64,000 nt of DNA, from assembly GCF_007859955.1 (NCBI RefSeq), contig NZ_SJPR01000005.1:67670-131669 (forward strand), read 5' to 3'. Made by a program: the position numbers and the translations under genes. The DNA comes from Botrimarina colliarenosi. GTDB lineage: Bacteria; Planctomycetota; Planctomycetia; Pirellulales; Lacipirellulaceae. This document shows, piece by piece, positions 36,209 through 44,995 of this stretch (position 1 is the stretch's first letter; each line of letters begins with the position of its first letter). The notes below the pieces were generated by a model. It did no database searches and had not been told where the DNA came from. It was given only the letters and a program-made list of their open reading frames with translations.

Positions 36209-37294
36209 ATGTCACAGAAGTGGTGGCTATCGGGCGTCTTGTTGGTGGCGGTGGGACTCGTGGGCGTGCTGGCGGAGCGATCGCGCTCCCAGGAAGCAGC
36301 GGAGAACGACGCCCCTCGTGGAGAATTAAGAGGGGAGTTCGGCGGCGGCTTTGGCGGTGGTGGAGGTGAGTACGGCGGCGGAGGTTTTGGCGGCCGAGGT
36401 GGCGGGTTCGCCGAAGGAGGGGGGCGTGGCGGTTACGGCGGCGAGCTCGGGGGACGCGGAGGGCGAGAGGAGGCGAAGCCGGCCGCTGCCGAGCCGCCGG
36501 CGAATCCTCGCCTCTGGGTGAACGAAGACCCCGAGGGGACCGAGCGGCTGTGCCAACTGCTGCGGAACGAGGTCGTCTCGTCGCTGGTTTTCCCCGACGG
36601 CACGCCGCTCGAAGAGATTCTGACGTACCTGAGCGACGAACACGACGTGACGATCCAGATCGATCACGTCGCGTTCGACGAAATGGGTATGGGCCCCGAT
36701 GAACCGGTCTCGATCAACGTCAGCAACGTCCGGCTCAGTCAGGCGATGCGGCTGATGCTCGAGCCGCTCGAATTGACGTGCCTTGTTGATAACGGTTTGC
36801 TGCTCGTCACAACGGAGGAGGCCGCATTAGCCAAGCTGCCGATCGCCATCTATGACGTCCGCGACCTCTTGTTGCGGGGAGACTACGACGGGCTCATCGA
36901 GCCGATTACCGCGACGGTCGCTAGCGATACATGGGCCGAGAATGGTGGTGGCGAGGCGGAAATTCGCCCCTACCCGCAACGAGGCTCACTCGTCGTCGCG
37001 CAGTCGATGGCGGTGCACGCCGAGTTGTTTGCCCTGCTTGCCTCGATGCGATCGATCCCCGTCGATCCGGCCGCGAAGCCCTTGCCAAAAACCCCCCACG
37101 CACCCGGTGGCGGGGGGGGCTGCTACGGCGGCGAGCACGAGGCGCGAAACGAGCCGACGCCTGCGGACTCGCAGGAATCGGCGCGAGAGGTTCGGGGCGG
37201 TCGTGTTGGAGGCCGTGCGGTTCGATCGGACCCAGTTGACGACCCATTTGCTGGTGGCTCGACTCAGGCGGATGAACCCTTTGGCAACTTCTGA
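36209..37294 (+). CDS. Secreted glycine-rich protein with secretin/TonB short N-terminal-like domain
   Basis: 361 residues. A signal peptide/anchor (LSGVLLVAVGLVGVLAE) is followed by a Gly-rich, low-complexity stretch over about residues 45-88. The next roughly 180 residues contain LEEILTYLSDEHDVTIQIDH, VSINVSNVRLSQAMRLMLEPL and LTCLVDNGLLLVTTEEAA, the pattern of STN/secretin N0-like domains, then a second beta-alpha-beta unit ending at AELFALLASMRSIP. A disordered tail follows. It is a recurrent planctomycete architecture of unknown role. The next gene starts 5 bp after the stop. Confidence 0.7.
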   Translation: MSQKWWLSGVLLVAVGLVGVLAERSRSQEAAENDAPRGELRGEFGGGFGGGGGEYGGGGFGGRGGGFAEGGGRGGYGGELGGRGGREEAKPAAAEPPANPRLWVNEDPEGTERLCQLLRNEVVSSLVFPDGTPLEEILTYLSDEHDVTIQIDHVAFDEMGMGPDEPVSINVSNVRLSQAMRLMLEPLELTCLVDNGLLLVTTEEAALAKLPIAIYDVRDLLLRGDYDGLIEPITATVASDTWAENGGGEAEIRPYPQRGSLVVAQSMAVHAELFALLASMRSIPVDPAAKPLPKTPHAPGGGGGCYGGEHEARNEPTPADSQESAREVRGGRVGGRAVRSDPVDDPFAGGSTQADEPFGNF

Positions 37295-37298
37295 CCGT

Positions 37299-38171
37299 AT
37301 GGCCAACGGAGCGGCAGTTGTCGTCGACGCCAACGCCGAGGCCTTCGCCGCTCGGTACGCGCGACTCCTCATCACCGCGGCGGACGAGCACTGGCTCGCC
37401 GCCGCGGTGACTTCGTTGTGTGGTTATGGGGCGAGCGTGATCGGCTGTGATTGTGAGATCGCGGTCGAGCGTTCGCTTGCTGCGGACGAAACTCCCGATG
37501 GCCGGCCTGGCGCGGCGGTGCTCGCCTTTGGCTTTCGCGCCGAAGCGCTCGGCAAGGCGGTCGCCAACCGGGCGGGGCAGACGCTGCTGACCTGTCCGAC
37601 GGCCGCGGTCTTCGACGGATTGCCGGAAGCAAAGGATCGGGCGCCATTCGGTAACTACCTGCGTTACTTCGGCGACGGCTACGAGCGCCGCGATGGGAAC
37701 ACATGGACGCTGCCCGTGATGGAGGGGGAGGTTTCCTTTCCCGCCACGGTCGGCGTCGGCCACGGCGTGGCCGGCGGCGTGCTGCTATTGTGTGGTCGCG
37801 ACCAAGCCGAAGCCCTCGCCGCCGCGCGGCGCGCGGCCGACGCGGTGCGCGACCTGCCGGGCGTCATCACGCCGTTCCCCGGCGGCGTCTGCCGGAGCGG
37901 CAGCAAGGTCGGCTCGCGCTACAAACGGCTCGTCGCTTCGACGAACGAGGCGTACTGCCCGACGCTCAAGGACGAGGTCGAAACCCAACTCCCCGCCGGG
38001 ACCGGCTGCGTCTACGAGATCGTCGTAGACGGCGTCGACGAGGCGGCGGTCCGCGCCGCGATGCGGGCCGCCCTCCAGGCCGCGATGGCGGGCGACCTGC
38101 TGGCGATCACCGCCCCGAGTTACGGCGGCAAGCTCGGCAAGGTGGCCATCGCCCTCTCGGAGCTTCTCTAG
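37299..38171 (+). CDS. ftr: Formylmethanofuran--tetrahydromethanopterin N-formyltransferase
   Basis: Transfers formyl groups between methanofuran and tetrahydromethanopterin in C1 metabolism (the FhcD subunit in bacteria). 290 residues. The start ATG at 37299 fits the family N-terminus (NGAAVVVDANAEAFAARYARLLITAA); ATG 37272 would overlap the upstream gene. Landmarks include FGNYLRYFGDGYE, VPVMEGE-like LPVMEGEVSF and FPGGVCRSGSKVGSRYK, and GTGCVYEIVVDG. No other fhc subunit gene is in the window. The 5-bp gap to the upstream secreted-protein gene suggests cotranscription. Confidence 0.93.
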   Translation: MANGAAVVVDANAEAFAARYARLLITAADEHWLAAAVTSLCGYGASVIGCDCEIAVERSLAADETPDGRPGAAVLAFGFRAEALGKAVANRAGQTLLTCPTAAVFDGLPEAKDRAPFGNYLRYFGDGYERRDGNTWTLPVMEGEVSFPATVGVGHGVAGGVLLLCGRDQAEALAAARRAADAVRDLPGVITPFPGGVCRSGSKVGSRYKRLVASTNEAYCPTLKDEVETQLPAGTGCVYEIVVDGVDEAAVRAAMRAALQAAMAGDLLAITAPSYGGKLGKVAIALSELL

Positions 38172-38401
38172 CGAAAGGCGATGGTCACCGCAAAAATCCC
38201 CACCCGCCTCGTGGGGAGGCCACTTGCCCGGATAAGTGGGGGGAGGGGGAATAGGCGGCCGAGTCGCCGTGCGAATGTCATCACGACCCAGCGCCGCGGT
38301 GTGAGCCCCAACTCTCCGTGGCCGACTCCCCCGTGGCCGAAGACCGGAGGATGGACTAGCATCCGAAGCTCCGCCGACGCTTGCCGCCCCGATTGCTGCC
38401 G

Positions 38402-38893
38402 ATGGATTCGCCACGAGGAGCCGCCGACCCCGCCGCCGAGCGGCGCCGCGCGCTTGAGACATTGCTGCGGACCGAGATCCCGCTTTCGGCGCAGATGGAT
38501 GTCGCCGTCGATTCGATTACCGACGCCGGGCTGTGGCTCTCGATGCCGCTAGCCCCGAACCGCAACCCGCACCAGACCGCCTTCGCCGGCAGCCTGAACG
38601 CCCTCTGCACCCTAGCGGGATGGGCGATGACGCACCTGTTGCTCGAGCAAGTCGGCGAGGCGGGGTCGATTGTGATCCGCCGCAGCTCGATCAAGTACCA
38701 CCTGCCTGTCGAGAGTCCACGGGTGGCGGCGTGCTGCCTCCCGCCGCGCGAGGCCGACTGGGACCACTTCGTCGAAATGCTCCCCGAGAAGGGGCAAGCC
38801 AAGCTCGACCTGGTCGTCGAAATCGCGGGCGACGCGGACGATCGTCCCGCCGTGCTCTTCGCCGGAAACTACGTGGTTACTGGCAAGAAATGA
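38402..38893 (+). CDS. YiiD C-terminal-type thioesterase
   Basis: 163 residues from the ATG at 38402; an in-frame TTG seven codons upstream is less likely. A hotdog-fold thioesterase of the YiiD_C type: NPHQTAFAGSLNALCTLAGWAM is the diagnostic helix region and SSIKYHLPV and VLFAGNYVV are core strands. The acyl-CoA substrate is unknown. Confidence 0.85.
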   Translation: MDSPRGAADPAAERRRALETLLRTEIPLSAQMDVAVDSITDAGLWLSMPLAPNRNPHQTAFAGSLNALCTLAGWAMTHLLLEQVGEAGSIVIRRSSIKYHLPVESPRVAACCLPPREADWDHFVEMLPEKGQAKLDLVVEIAGDADDRPAVLFAGNYVVTGKK

Positions 38894-39270
38894 CCGGCGC
38901 CTGCCGATTTGGCGTTTGGTTGGGCGGGCTTGGTCAATGGGGGTTGGCTTGCCGGGCGCCATTTTGGCGCCATCTTCTTTGAGTCGGCTGCGGCAGGATC
39001 GGCGTAAGTCGAATTATTGCAAGTGGTTGTGTCGCTCATGCGGCGATTGGCGCCAGTCTTGCATTTCTATTGATCGCCCCGCAAACGACCGTTGCGCGGC
39101 CCCAACGCTGCATGTCCCGATGCCAAATGAGAGTCGTCTCCGGCCGGAGATTTCGTTGTTCGCCGCTCGACGTGAGCGGCAGCCCTTAACCACCGTTGTC
39201 GACGATCCCGAAACGGGCGCTTTCGACCCCGAAACCGTCGTTGACGACACCGAAAAGGAAGAACCCCGCC
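38894..39270. other. Gene-free region upstream of the small heat-shock gene
   Basis: 377 bp with overlapping short frames but no convincing gene. No CIRCE element (TTAGCACTC-N9-GAGTGCTAA) was found. A single CTTAAC occurs at about 39186; it lacks the second repeat of the Pho-box-like sites further on. Confidence 0.45.
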
Positions 39271-39714
39271 ATGACCAAGAACTCCCCCACCAACCGCTTG
39301 AACCAACTCCTTCCCGGCTCGCTCGCCGAGGTCGATTCGATGCTGAATCACCTTTTCACGGGGCCCGTCACATCGGCGGTCACTCGCGCGGCGTGGACCG
39401 CCCCCGCGTCGCTCTGGGAAGCGGATAATCGCCTCCACGTCGAACTCGACGTGCCGGGCGTGGCCCAGGACGCGGTCGAAGTGACCGTCGAGAACGGCCA
39501 GCTCGCCATCGTCGTGGAACGGACCCCCAGCGCCGAGCCGCCGACCTATCTCTACAACGAGCGTCGGTTCGGCAAGGTGACCCGCTCGCTCGATCTGCCC
39601 GACACGGTCGACCCCGAGTCGGTCGAGGCCGAGCTGAAGAACGGCGTGCTGCACGTCTCGATCGCCAAGCGTCCCGAGACCCAGCCGCGGAAGATCGAGG
39701 TCCGCGTTAGCTAG
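39271..39714 (+). CDS. Small heat-shock protein, Hsp20 family
   Basis: ATP-independent holdase chaperone of 147 residues. The start ATG at 39271 follows AAGGAAG; a longer frame from 39196 is Pro/Thr-rich and rejected. The alpha-crystallin domain is clear: WEADNRLHVELDVPGVAQDAV, VTVENGQLAIVVER, RRFGKVTRSLDLPDTVD and the LKNGVLHVSIAK strand. The C-terminal IxI-like motif is KIEVRVS. A terminator follows. Confidence 0.92.
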   Translation: MTKNSPTNRLNQLLPGSLAEVDSMLNHLFTGPVTSAVTRAAWTAPASLWEADNRLHVELDVPGVAQDAVEVTVENGQLAIVVERTPSAEPPTYLYNERRFGKVTRSLDLPDTVDPESVEAELKNGVLHVSIAKRPETQPRKIEVRVS

Positions 39715-39746
39715 GAGCGGCGAGAGACACTGTTGACGGTTCAACG

Positions 39747-39782
39747 ACAAGCCGCGTCGGGCGCCTGCCCGACGCGGCTTGT
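39747..39782 (+). terminator. Rho-independent terminator-like hairpin
   Basis: Perfect hairpin CAAGCCGCGTCGGGC / GCCCGACGCGGCTTG with a weak T-rich tail (TGTCGTTTC), 35 bp after the Hsp20 stop. Confidence 0.75.
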
Positions 39783-39801
39783 GTCGTTTCGTGGAGCGGA
39801 T

Positions 39802-39855
39802 GTTAAGGCAAGTTGAAGATCGCGTGAATCTGTGCGGTCTTAACTCCTCCTTAAC
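39802..39855 (+). promoter_or_regulatory. Pho-box-like direct repeats (site 1)
   Basis: CTTAAC at 39839-39844 and CTTAAC at 39850-39855, an 11-bp period, with an inverted GTTAAG at 39802-39807. The same CTTAAC-N5-CTTAAC arrangement occurs at 43119-43135. The period and consensus resemble PhoB-family (cyanobacterial CTTAACCT-N3) boxes. It lies 118 bp before the PEP-CTERM gene at 39973. The binding protein is inferred, not shown. Confidence 0.5.
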
Positions 39856-39972
39856 CCGCTCCTCGGTAGGGGGTTGGCATACTCGTCGGCTCAATACTGG
39901 GCCGCCTGCCGCGGTCCGACCTATCTTGAGCGGCCCGCCCCGGCGTGCCGCTGTCACTTTGGAGCGAGTCTA

Positions 39973-40665
39973 ATGAGAAGCACCTTTGCGATTTCTTGCG
40001 CCGTTCTGGCGCTTACCGCCGCCACGTCGCACGGCGCCTTCGAACTGAAGGTTTCCGAGATCTGGATGGGCAATGAGCCCGGCAGCAACCTGACCGAGGA
40101 CTGGATCGAAGTCACCAACTACGGCGACATGGCGTGGAACCTCGCCGACGGCGAACTGTACTACGACGACGACTCGGCCGACCCCGACGCCGCCGACTTG
40201 ATGGCGGGCATCTCGACGATTGCCGCTGGCGAATCGGTCATCTTCGTCAATGGCAGCGCGACTGTTGGCGAAACGAATGTGACGGATTTCATGGCCGCTT
40301 GGGGCGCCGCCGCGACGGGTCTTCAGATTGGCACGTTCGATGGATCGGGCTTGGGGCAGGGGGGCGACGGCGCCACGCTGTTCGTCTCGAACGGTCAGCC
40401 GCTCCTCGACTTCACCAACGTCATCTCGGTCGACCTCCAGCTCTACCCGGACGCCAACGCCTTTGGCGGCCAGTCGTGGGACGTGGCGCTCCAGGCCTTC
40501 AGCACAGTCGGCAACGCCGCCGGCGCCGTCTCGTCAGCGCTGGCCAACGATGTCAACCAATTCGGCGTCGCCTCGCTTGGCAGCGTTGTCCCCGAGCCGA
40601 CGGCGTTGGTTCTGGGCGCCTTTGCGTTGATCGCAGCGGCTTCGACTCGCCGCGCCGGTGCGTGA
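39973..40665 (+). CDS. PEP-CTERM protein with lamin-tail-like domain
   Basis: 230 residues, exported by a signal peptide (FAISCAVLALTAATSHG). The body has an LTD-like start (VSEIWMGNEPGSN, DWIEVTNYGDMAWNLADGELYYDD). It ends with the tripartite sorting signal VVPEPTALVLGAFALIAAASTRR: PEP, membrane helix, basic tail. Exosortase processing on the surface is expected; no exosortase gene is in the window. A Pho-box-like site precedes and a terminator follows. Confidence 0.8.
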   Translation: MRSTFAISCAVLALTAATSHGAFELKVSEIWMGNEPGSNLTEDWIEVTNYGDMAWNLADGELYYDDDSADPDAADLMAGISTIAAGESVIFVNGSATVGETNVTDFMAAWGAAATGLQIGTFDGSGLGQGGDGATLFVSNGQPLLDFTNVISVDLQLYPDANAFGGQSWDVALQAFSTVGNAAGAVSSALANDVNQFGVASLGSVVPEPTALVLGAFALIAAASTRRAGA

Positions 40666-40669
40666 GCAC

Positions 40670-40714
40670 AACGCCGGCCGCGCCCTGTTGTGGCGCGGCC
40701 GGCGTTTTCTTCTT
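40670..40714 (+). terminator. Rho-independent terminator
   Basis: Hairpin AACGCCGGCCGCGCC / GGCGCGGCCGGCGTT followed by TTCTTCTT, 5 bp after the first PEP-CTERM gene's stop. Confidence 0.85.
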
Positions 40715-40749
40715 CTGCCGACTCCGCTCCGAATCACAGCGAAAACTCG

Positions 40750-41475
40750 ATGTCCCGCTCCTTGATTGCCGCTGTCATGTTGTCGCTTGCTGTCGCGGCC
40801 GAAGCCGCCAGCTTCCGCTTCGAGTCGACCGCCGACCCCGCCAACGGCCTGACGGCCGCGACGAAGTCGGACGGCGGGCTCGCCATGAGCTTCCAGGCCG
40901 CGCCGGCTGGCGCGGTCTTCGACGTGCGTACCAGCGGCCTCGGCCTCAACTCACGCGCCATCGCCGGCGTGTCGGACGGCGAGATCGACAAGTTCAACCG
41001 GCTGGGTGGTTCACTCGCTGGCCAATCCGAGACGCTGACGTTCTCGTTCGATAAGCCGGGCTTCATCACGTCGCTCGACTTCGACGGGGTCAAAGACGAG
41101 AGCTTTGAGTACTTTCGGCTCGAGACCCCGGGCGGCGAAGTCCTCTCGATCTTCGACTCGCAGATCGGTCTGCGTCTGGTTGATCTCTCGCTCATCACCG
41201 AGCCGAACGTCACGCTGCTGACCGAAGAAGGATCGCCCGACGACGACTTGTTCGACATCGCGATCCCGTTCGGCGCGGGCGAGGTCTTTACCCTCACGTA
41301 CCGTGAGTACACACCCGACCCCACGAATTACCAGCCCGGCTTTTCGCCGCTGGTCCCGAATGGGGCGCGGTTCCAAGGCCTGACGGCGATCCTGGCGCCC
41401 GAGCCGGCGAGCGCCTTGTCGTGCCTGTTCGCCGGTGTCGCCATTGGGTCGATCAAGAGCCGCGGCCGCCGCTAA
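40750..41475 (+). CDS. PEP-CTERM-like exported protein
   Basis: 241 residues from the ATG at 40750. Signal peptide over about residues 1-20 (SLIAAVMLSLAVAAEAA). The body reads as a beta-sandwich (ETLTFSFDKPGFITSLDFDGVKD, SFEYFRLETPG). The C-terminus APEPASALSCLFAGVAIGSIKSRGRR has a PEP motif, a short helix and basic residues. The stop codon lies inside a perfect 31-bp tandem duplication. No domain family was recognised. Confidence 0.78.
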   Translation: MSRSLIAAVMLSLAVAAEAASFRFESTADPANGLTAATKSDGGLAMSFQAAPAGAVFDVRTSGLGLNSRAIAGVSDGEIDKFNRLGGSLAGQSETLTFSFDKPGFITSLDFDGVKDESFEYFRLETPGGEVLSIFDSQIGLRLVDLSLITEPNVTLLTEEGSPDDDLFDIAIPFGAGEVFTLTYREYTPDPTNYQPGFSPLVPNGARFQGLTAILAPEPASALSCLFAGVAIGSIKSRGRR

Positions 41476-41514
41476 GGCGTCCGTCAAGAGCCGCGGCCGC
41501 CGCTAAGGCGTCCG
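41453..41514. repeat. 31-bp perfect tandem duplication across a stop codon
   Basis: Units 41453-41483 and 41484-41514 are identical (TCAAGAGCCGCGGCCGCCGC...). The first unit contains the last codons and the TAA stop of the gene at 40750-41475; the second repeats them downstream, so the original C-terminus exists twice. Confidence 0.95.
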
Positions 41515-41540
41515 TAACGCGGACCAAATCGAGTCACGGG

Positions 41541-41996
41541 TCAATCGGCGCCTTCGCCGAAGCGCCGGATGTCGTCGGTCGTCAGCGCGATGTCGATGAC
41601 GTTCTCTTGCCCGGCGGCGACCGTCTGTTGGCGGGGAAACTGCACCCGGCTCGCGCCGCGAAGTTGCTGCTTGGCGGCGTCGGAACCGGTGCTCAGGATG
41701 GTCACCCAGTGGTTGGCGACGACCGCGCCGTCGTTCGACCCGTAGGTGCTGACAACGTAGGTCCCATCGGCGCCCACATCGGCGAATCCCGGCTTACCCG
41801 CCTTGACGCCACCGCCTGAGACGGGCGCGAACATCAGCCGGCCGCCCGAGAGGGGCTGGCCATCCACGGTGACGGCGCCGCGGACCGGCGCCATCTCGTA
41901 GTCGTGGCCGGGGCCGCACGCGCAGACCCCGAGGGCGACGGAGCCGACCAGCGCCATCCGCAAATGCCTAAAGCTCACTAAAGATCTCTCCGTCAC
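41541..41996 (-). CDS. Small lipoprotein with carboxypeptidase-regulatory-like fold
   Basis: 151 residues. The signal sequence ends in a lipobox ([11 protein letters not shown]), so membrane anchoring is likely. The rest ([49 protein letters not shown]) matches the small planctomycete lipoproteins that accompany DUF1559 genes and have a transthyretin-like repeat. The ATG at 41996 overlaps the end of the upstream DUF1559 gene by 29 bp; a Met at 41957 is an alternative. Cotranscribed with that gene. Confidence 0.78.
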   Translation of the reverse strand: MTERSLVSFRHLRMALVGSVALGVCACGPGHDYEMAPVRGAVTVDGQPLSGGRLMFAPVSGGGVKAGKPGFADVGADGTYVVSTYGSNDGAVVANHWVTILSTGSDAAKQQLRGASRVQFPRQQTVAAGQENVIDIALTTDDIRRFGEGAD

Positions 41997-43020
41997 GACG
42001 GTCGCCGAGGAGCTGAAACACTCTCAGGTCGAGGTCCTCGGTGAGAAAATGGACCGAGCCGTCGACGAAACCGAATTGGGCGCCGCCGGGGTGCCAGCTG
42101 TAAGAGCAGTCGTCCGAACCCGAACCACCGGGGAGCTGACTGATTACTTCCTCGGAGAGCGGGAACTGCAAGGAACTGCTGAGCCGGCAATTGATGACGT
42201 CGCGCGTCTTGAAGAGCACGGCGCCGTCCTCATAGAAAGCGCCGGCCCAGGTCGGGAAGCTCGAAACATCGACAAAATAGGCCGACTCGCCGGTGGCGAT
42301 CGTCTTGCTCGTGCCGTCGGTCACGTCGGTGAGGCGGATCCGACTGGTCGATCGCTTCTCAATCCGGTCATTCAGCTGGCCATCGCCGTTGTAGTCGGCT
42401 GTCAGGCATTCATTCGTACTGAGCATCTCCTCGACGCGGAGGAAGATGCCGTTGTCGCAGTACCCGCGCGAACCCTTGTAGTGGATCGTGCCGGCGTTGT
42501 AACGAGGGTCTTTGCCGGCGGCGCCAGGGGCGAAGTACGAGGTCTCAGGCATCCGCTCGGGCAGGCTGACCGAGGGGCAGAGGAACCCCGGCACGATGGT
42601 GTCGGTGCCCGGGATTGTCTCGACGCCGGCGAGCGCCGCTTGAACATAAATGCCGGGCTTCCAGGGGTCGCCGTCGTGCGACGTGATGCCGTTGTTCACG
42701 AGTTGGTCGTAGGAAGCCTGTTCCTCCATCGAGGGGAGGATCTTCGTCGGCCACGCGAGGCCGTCTTCGGGATGCTCCTCGGGGTTGCTCGCATTCGCGG
42801 CCCCGTAAAGACCGCGTGGGAACTCGCCAATGGTGTCGTGCGTGTTGAGCAACGCGAGGCCGAGCTGCTTGACGTTGTTCGCGCACTGGGTCCGCCGCGC
42901 CGCTTCCCGCGCCGCCTGCACCGCCGGGAGCAGCAAGGCGACGAGGATCCCGATGATGGCGATCACCACCAGGAGTTCAACGAGGGTAAAGCCTCGGCGG
43001 ATCGCGGTTGATTGTCGCAT
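41968..43020 (-). CDS. DUF1559 domain protein with pilin-like N-terminus
   Basis: 350 residues. The prepilin cleavage/methylation region [19 protein letters not shown] is at residues 8-27, followed by [28 protein letters not shown], the usual start of DUF1559. The C-terminus has the family's H-x-G-G-x-FxF-x-DG-SV ending ([20 protein letters not shown]). Probably a type II secretion or pilus-like surface fibre protein; DUF1559 is strongly expanded in planctomycetes. It is divergent from the PEP-CTERM gene at 43259, sharing a 238-bp promoter region. Confidence 0.93.
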   Translation of the reverse strand: MRQSTAIRRGFTLVELLVVIAIIGILVALLLPAVQAAREAARRTQCANNVKQLGLALLNTHDTIGEFPRGLYGAANASNPEEHPEDGLAWPTKILPSMEEQASYDQLVNNGITSHDGDPWKPGIYVQAALAGVETIPGTDTIVPGFLCPSVSLPERMPETSYFAPGAAGKDPRYNAGTIHYKGSRGYCDNGIFLRVEEMLSTNECLTADYNGDGQLNDRIEKRSTSRIRLTDVTDGTSKTIATGESAYFVDVSSFPTWAGAFYEDGAVLFKTRDVINCRLSSSLQFPLSEEVISQLPGGSGSDDCSYSWHPGGAQFGFVDGSVHFLTEDLDLRVFQLLGDRRDGEIFSEL

Positions 43021-43118
43021 CGTGCAGGGCTCGAGGACCGGTGAATCATCAACGTGTCGGATGACGGACCGCCGAGCGTAGGCGACGCGCTAGGGGTAGC
43101 CAACCGCTTTCGCCAACT

Positions 43119-43135
43119 CTTAACCAAGGCTTAAC
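43119..43135. promoter_or_regulatory. Pho-box-like direct repeats (site 2)
   Basis: CTTAAC at 43119-43124 and 43130-43135, spacing identical to the pair at 39839-39855. It lies between the divergent DUF1559 (43020) and dockerin/PEP-CTERM (43259) genes. Assignment to a PhoB-type regulator is inference. Confidence 0.5.
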
Positions 43136-43258
43136 GAAAAACACCCCGAACCCTCACACAGCCTCCCTACGCTCTCGGATCTCGATGGTCGGCCGGACGG
43201 AAAGTTAGGCGGCGACCCGCACGAATTGACACAGCATCACCGAAGCGACGGACTAAAA

Positions 43259-44563
43259 ATGGGCGGATTTGCGGCTGTTCGCGGGCTGATTGCCGGCTTT
43301 GTTCTCTCGGCGGCGACCCCCGTGGTCGCGGAGCTGTACATCAACGAGATTTTCTACGGAATCGGCAACAACGGCTTCGAAGCCCGCGATGAGTTCATCG
43401 AGCTGCGCGGGGCGCCGGGGATGCCGCTCGACAATTATTTCTTGTTGTTTATCGAGAGCGAAGACAACGCGACACACACTGGCGGCGCGGGCAAGATCGA
43501 CAACATCTTCGATTTGACCGGCGTCACGATGGGCAGCAATGGCTTCCTTGCGATCCGCCAGGGGGGCGACGGTATTGGCTCGGGCCCGAGCCAATACAGC
43601 GTCGTGCCTGGGGCGACCGACCTGATCAACACCGGGACCGGCCCGGGCTATGGCTCCGGCGCGACGAGCACGATCGGCGCCGAAGACGACTTCAATGAAG
43701 GCGTGATCGAAAACGGCGGTTTTACCGCGATGCTGATCCGCAACCTGGGCGATCCCGTCACAAACCGGCCGACCATCGCGTTCGACCTTGACGTAGGTAA
43801 CGACGGTCTGGACGTCCCCACGGGCCGTGAGGGTTGGGAGATCCTCGACGCCATCGGGATCCACTCCGAGCCGCGTGAGGCGGTCTTCGGAAGGACCTAC
43901 GCTCCGATTACCTTCGGCTTCGAAGCGATCGGCGATCGGGTCGTCATCCCGGGCGCGGGGCTTGCGACGGCGAACCCAGGCCTCGAGCCGGGCGGCGAGT
44001 ACGTCGGCCTGAAGTATGAGATTGAGTACATCGCCCGTTGGGGCAACTCCACCGGGCAGACGGCCGCCGACTGGCACATCTCGAACCTGACCGACAACCC
44101 GGGCTCGGGATCCGAAGGGGCGCCGCTCGACTGGCGGCAGTCGTTCACCGGCGAGCACGGCGACCTCGCCAGCAACGACGACAGCGTCCCCCCGTCGCAG
44201 CCGACAACGGCTCAAGGGAAGCTCGAATCGAACCAGTCCGTTCCCTATGGCACGAAACTGCTCACGAACATCGGCGGGCCCAACTACCTGACCGGCGACT
44301 ACAACCACGACGGCTATGTCGATGCGGCCGACTACACCGTTTGGCGTGACACGTCCGGGGAAACCGGTACGGAGTCGGCTCACCCCGACGCCGACCACAA
44401 CCACGACTTCATGGTGAACGGCGACGACTACACGATCTGGTCCGGCGCCTACGGCGCGCCGAACGGCTCGGCCCCGGCGCCGACGGCCGCGGTCCCTGAA
44501 CCCGCTGCGCTCGCCCTATTGGCAGCGGGTTGGCTTGGCGGGGTTGCCCGCAAGCGTGGCTAA
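43259..44563 (+). CDS. Exported dockerin-like, PEP-CTERM protein
   Basis: 434 residues from the ATG at 43259 (a TTG 33 bp upstream gives a longer form). Signal peptide (GLIAGFVLSAATPVVA) followed by a lamin-tail-like beginning (LYINEIFYGIGNNGFEARDEFIELRG). About residues 345-400 contain two Ca-binding repeats of dockerin type (DYNHDGYVDAADYTVWRD, DADHNHDFMVNGDDYTIW). It ends in a PEP-CTERM signal (VPEPAALALLAAGWLGGVARKR). A Pho-box-like site lies in the upstream region. Confidence 0.83.
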   Translation: MGGFAAVRGLIAGFVLSAATPVVAELYINEIFYGIGNNGFEARDEFIELRGAPGMPLDNYFLLFIESEDNATHTGGAGKIDNIFDLTGVTMGSNGFLAIRQGGDGIGSGPSQYSVVPGATDLINTGTGPGYGSGATSTIGAEDDFNEGVIENGGFTAMLIRNLGDPVTNRPTIAFDLDVGNDGLDVPTGREGWEILDAIGIHSEPREAVFGRTYAPITFGFEAIGDRVVIPGAGLATANPGLEPGGEYVGLKYEIEYIARWGNSTGQTAADWHISNLTDNPGSGSEGAPLDWRQSFTGEHGDLASNDDSVPPSQPTTAQGKLESNQSVPYGTKLLTNIGGPNYLTGDYNHDGYVDAADYTVWRDTSGETGTESAHPDADHNHDFMVNGDDYTIWSGAYGAPNGSAPAPTAAVPEPAALALLAAGWLGGVARKRG

Positions 44564-44593
44564 TCACCACGGCGGCCCTTCTTTCTGGCTCCC

Positions 44594-44995
44594 TTAGCCG
44601 ATGGGCCACCACTGACGCGACAGCGCTAGCCCGGCGGCGGCCGCCACCAGGCCGAGCGTCACATTGAGCCCCACGTTCGCGACCGCCAGGAGCGGCTCGC
44701 CCGCGTCGAGGTGGCGGATGGTCTGGTAGCCGAACGTCGAGAACGTCGTCAGCCCGCCGAGCAGGCCGACGGTCGCTGCGGCGTGCCAGGCGCCTCCCCC
44801 GCGAGAGATCGGCGCCCACGCGTCGTGCATGAGCAGGCCCAGCACGAAGCAGCCGGTGACATTCACCAGCAGGGTGGCGACGCCAAACTTGTCGCCCCAC
44901 AGGCCGGCGCAGACGACGCCTACGCCGTACCGCATCGTGGCGCCCAACGCGCCGCCGGCGGCGATCGCCGCGAGTCGGATCCAAGATTCGCTCAT
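44594..44995 (-). CDS. crcB: Fluoride efflux channel CrcB/FluC
   Basis: 133 residues, four predicted membrane helices. Family landmarks are GGALGATMRYGVG, GVATLLVNVTGCFVLG (the N of the fluoride pore region), and LGGLTTFSTFGYQT with the Na+-site TTFST motif. Exports fluoride as a dual-topology dimer. No fluoride-riboswitch core was recognised in the 295-bp region upstream. Confidence 0.93.
   Translation of the reverse strand: MSESWIRLAAIAAGGALGATMRYGVGVVCAGLWGDKFGVATLLVNVTGCFVLGLLMHDAWAPISRGGGAWHAAATVGLLGGLTTFSTFGYQTIRHLDAGEPLLAVANVGLNVTLGLVAAAAGLALSRQWWPIG

Noticed and set aside
39003..39270. Possible heat-shock operator before the Hsp20 gene
   Set aside because: No CIRCE inverted repeat and no convincing sigma-32-like pair.
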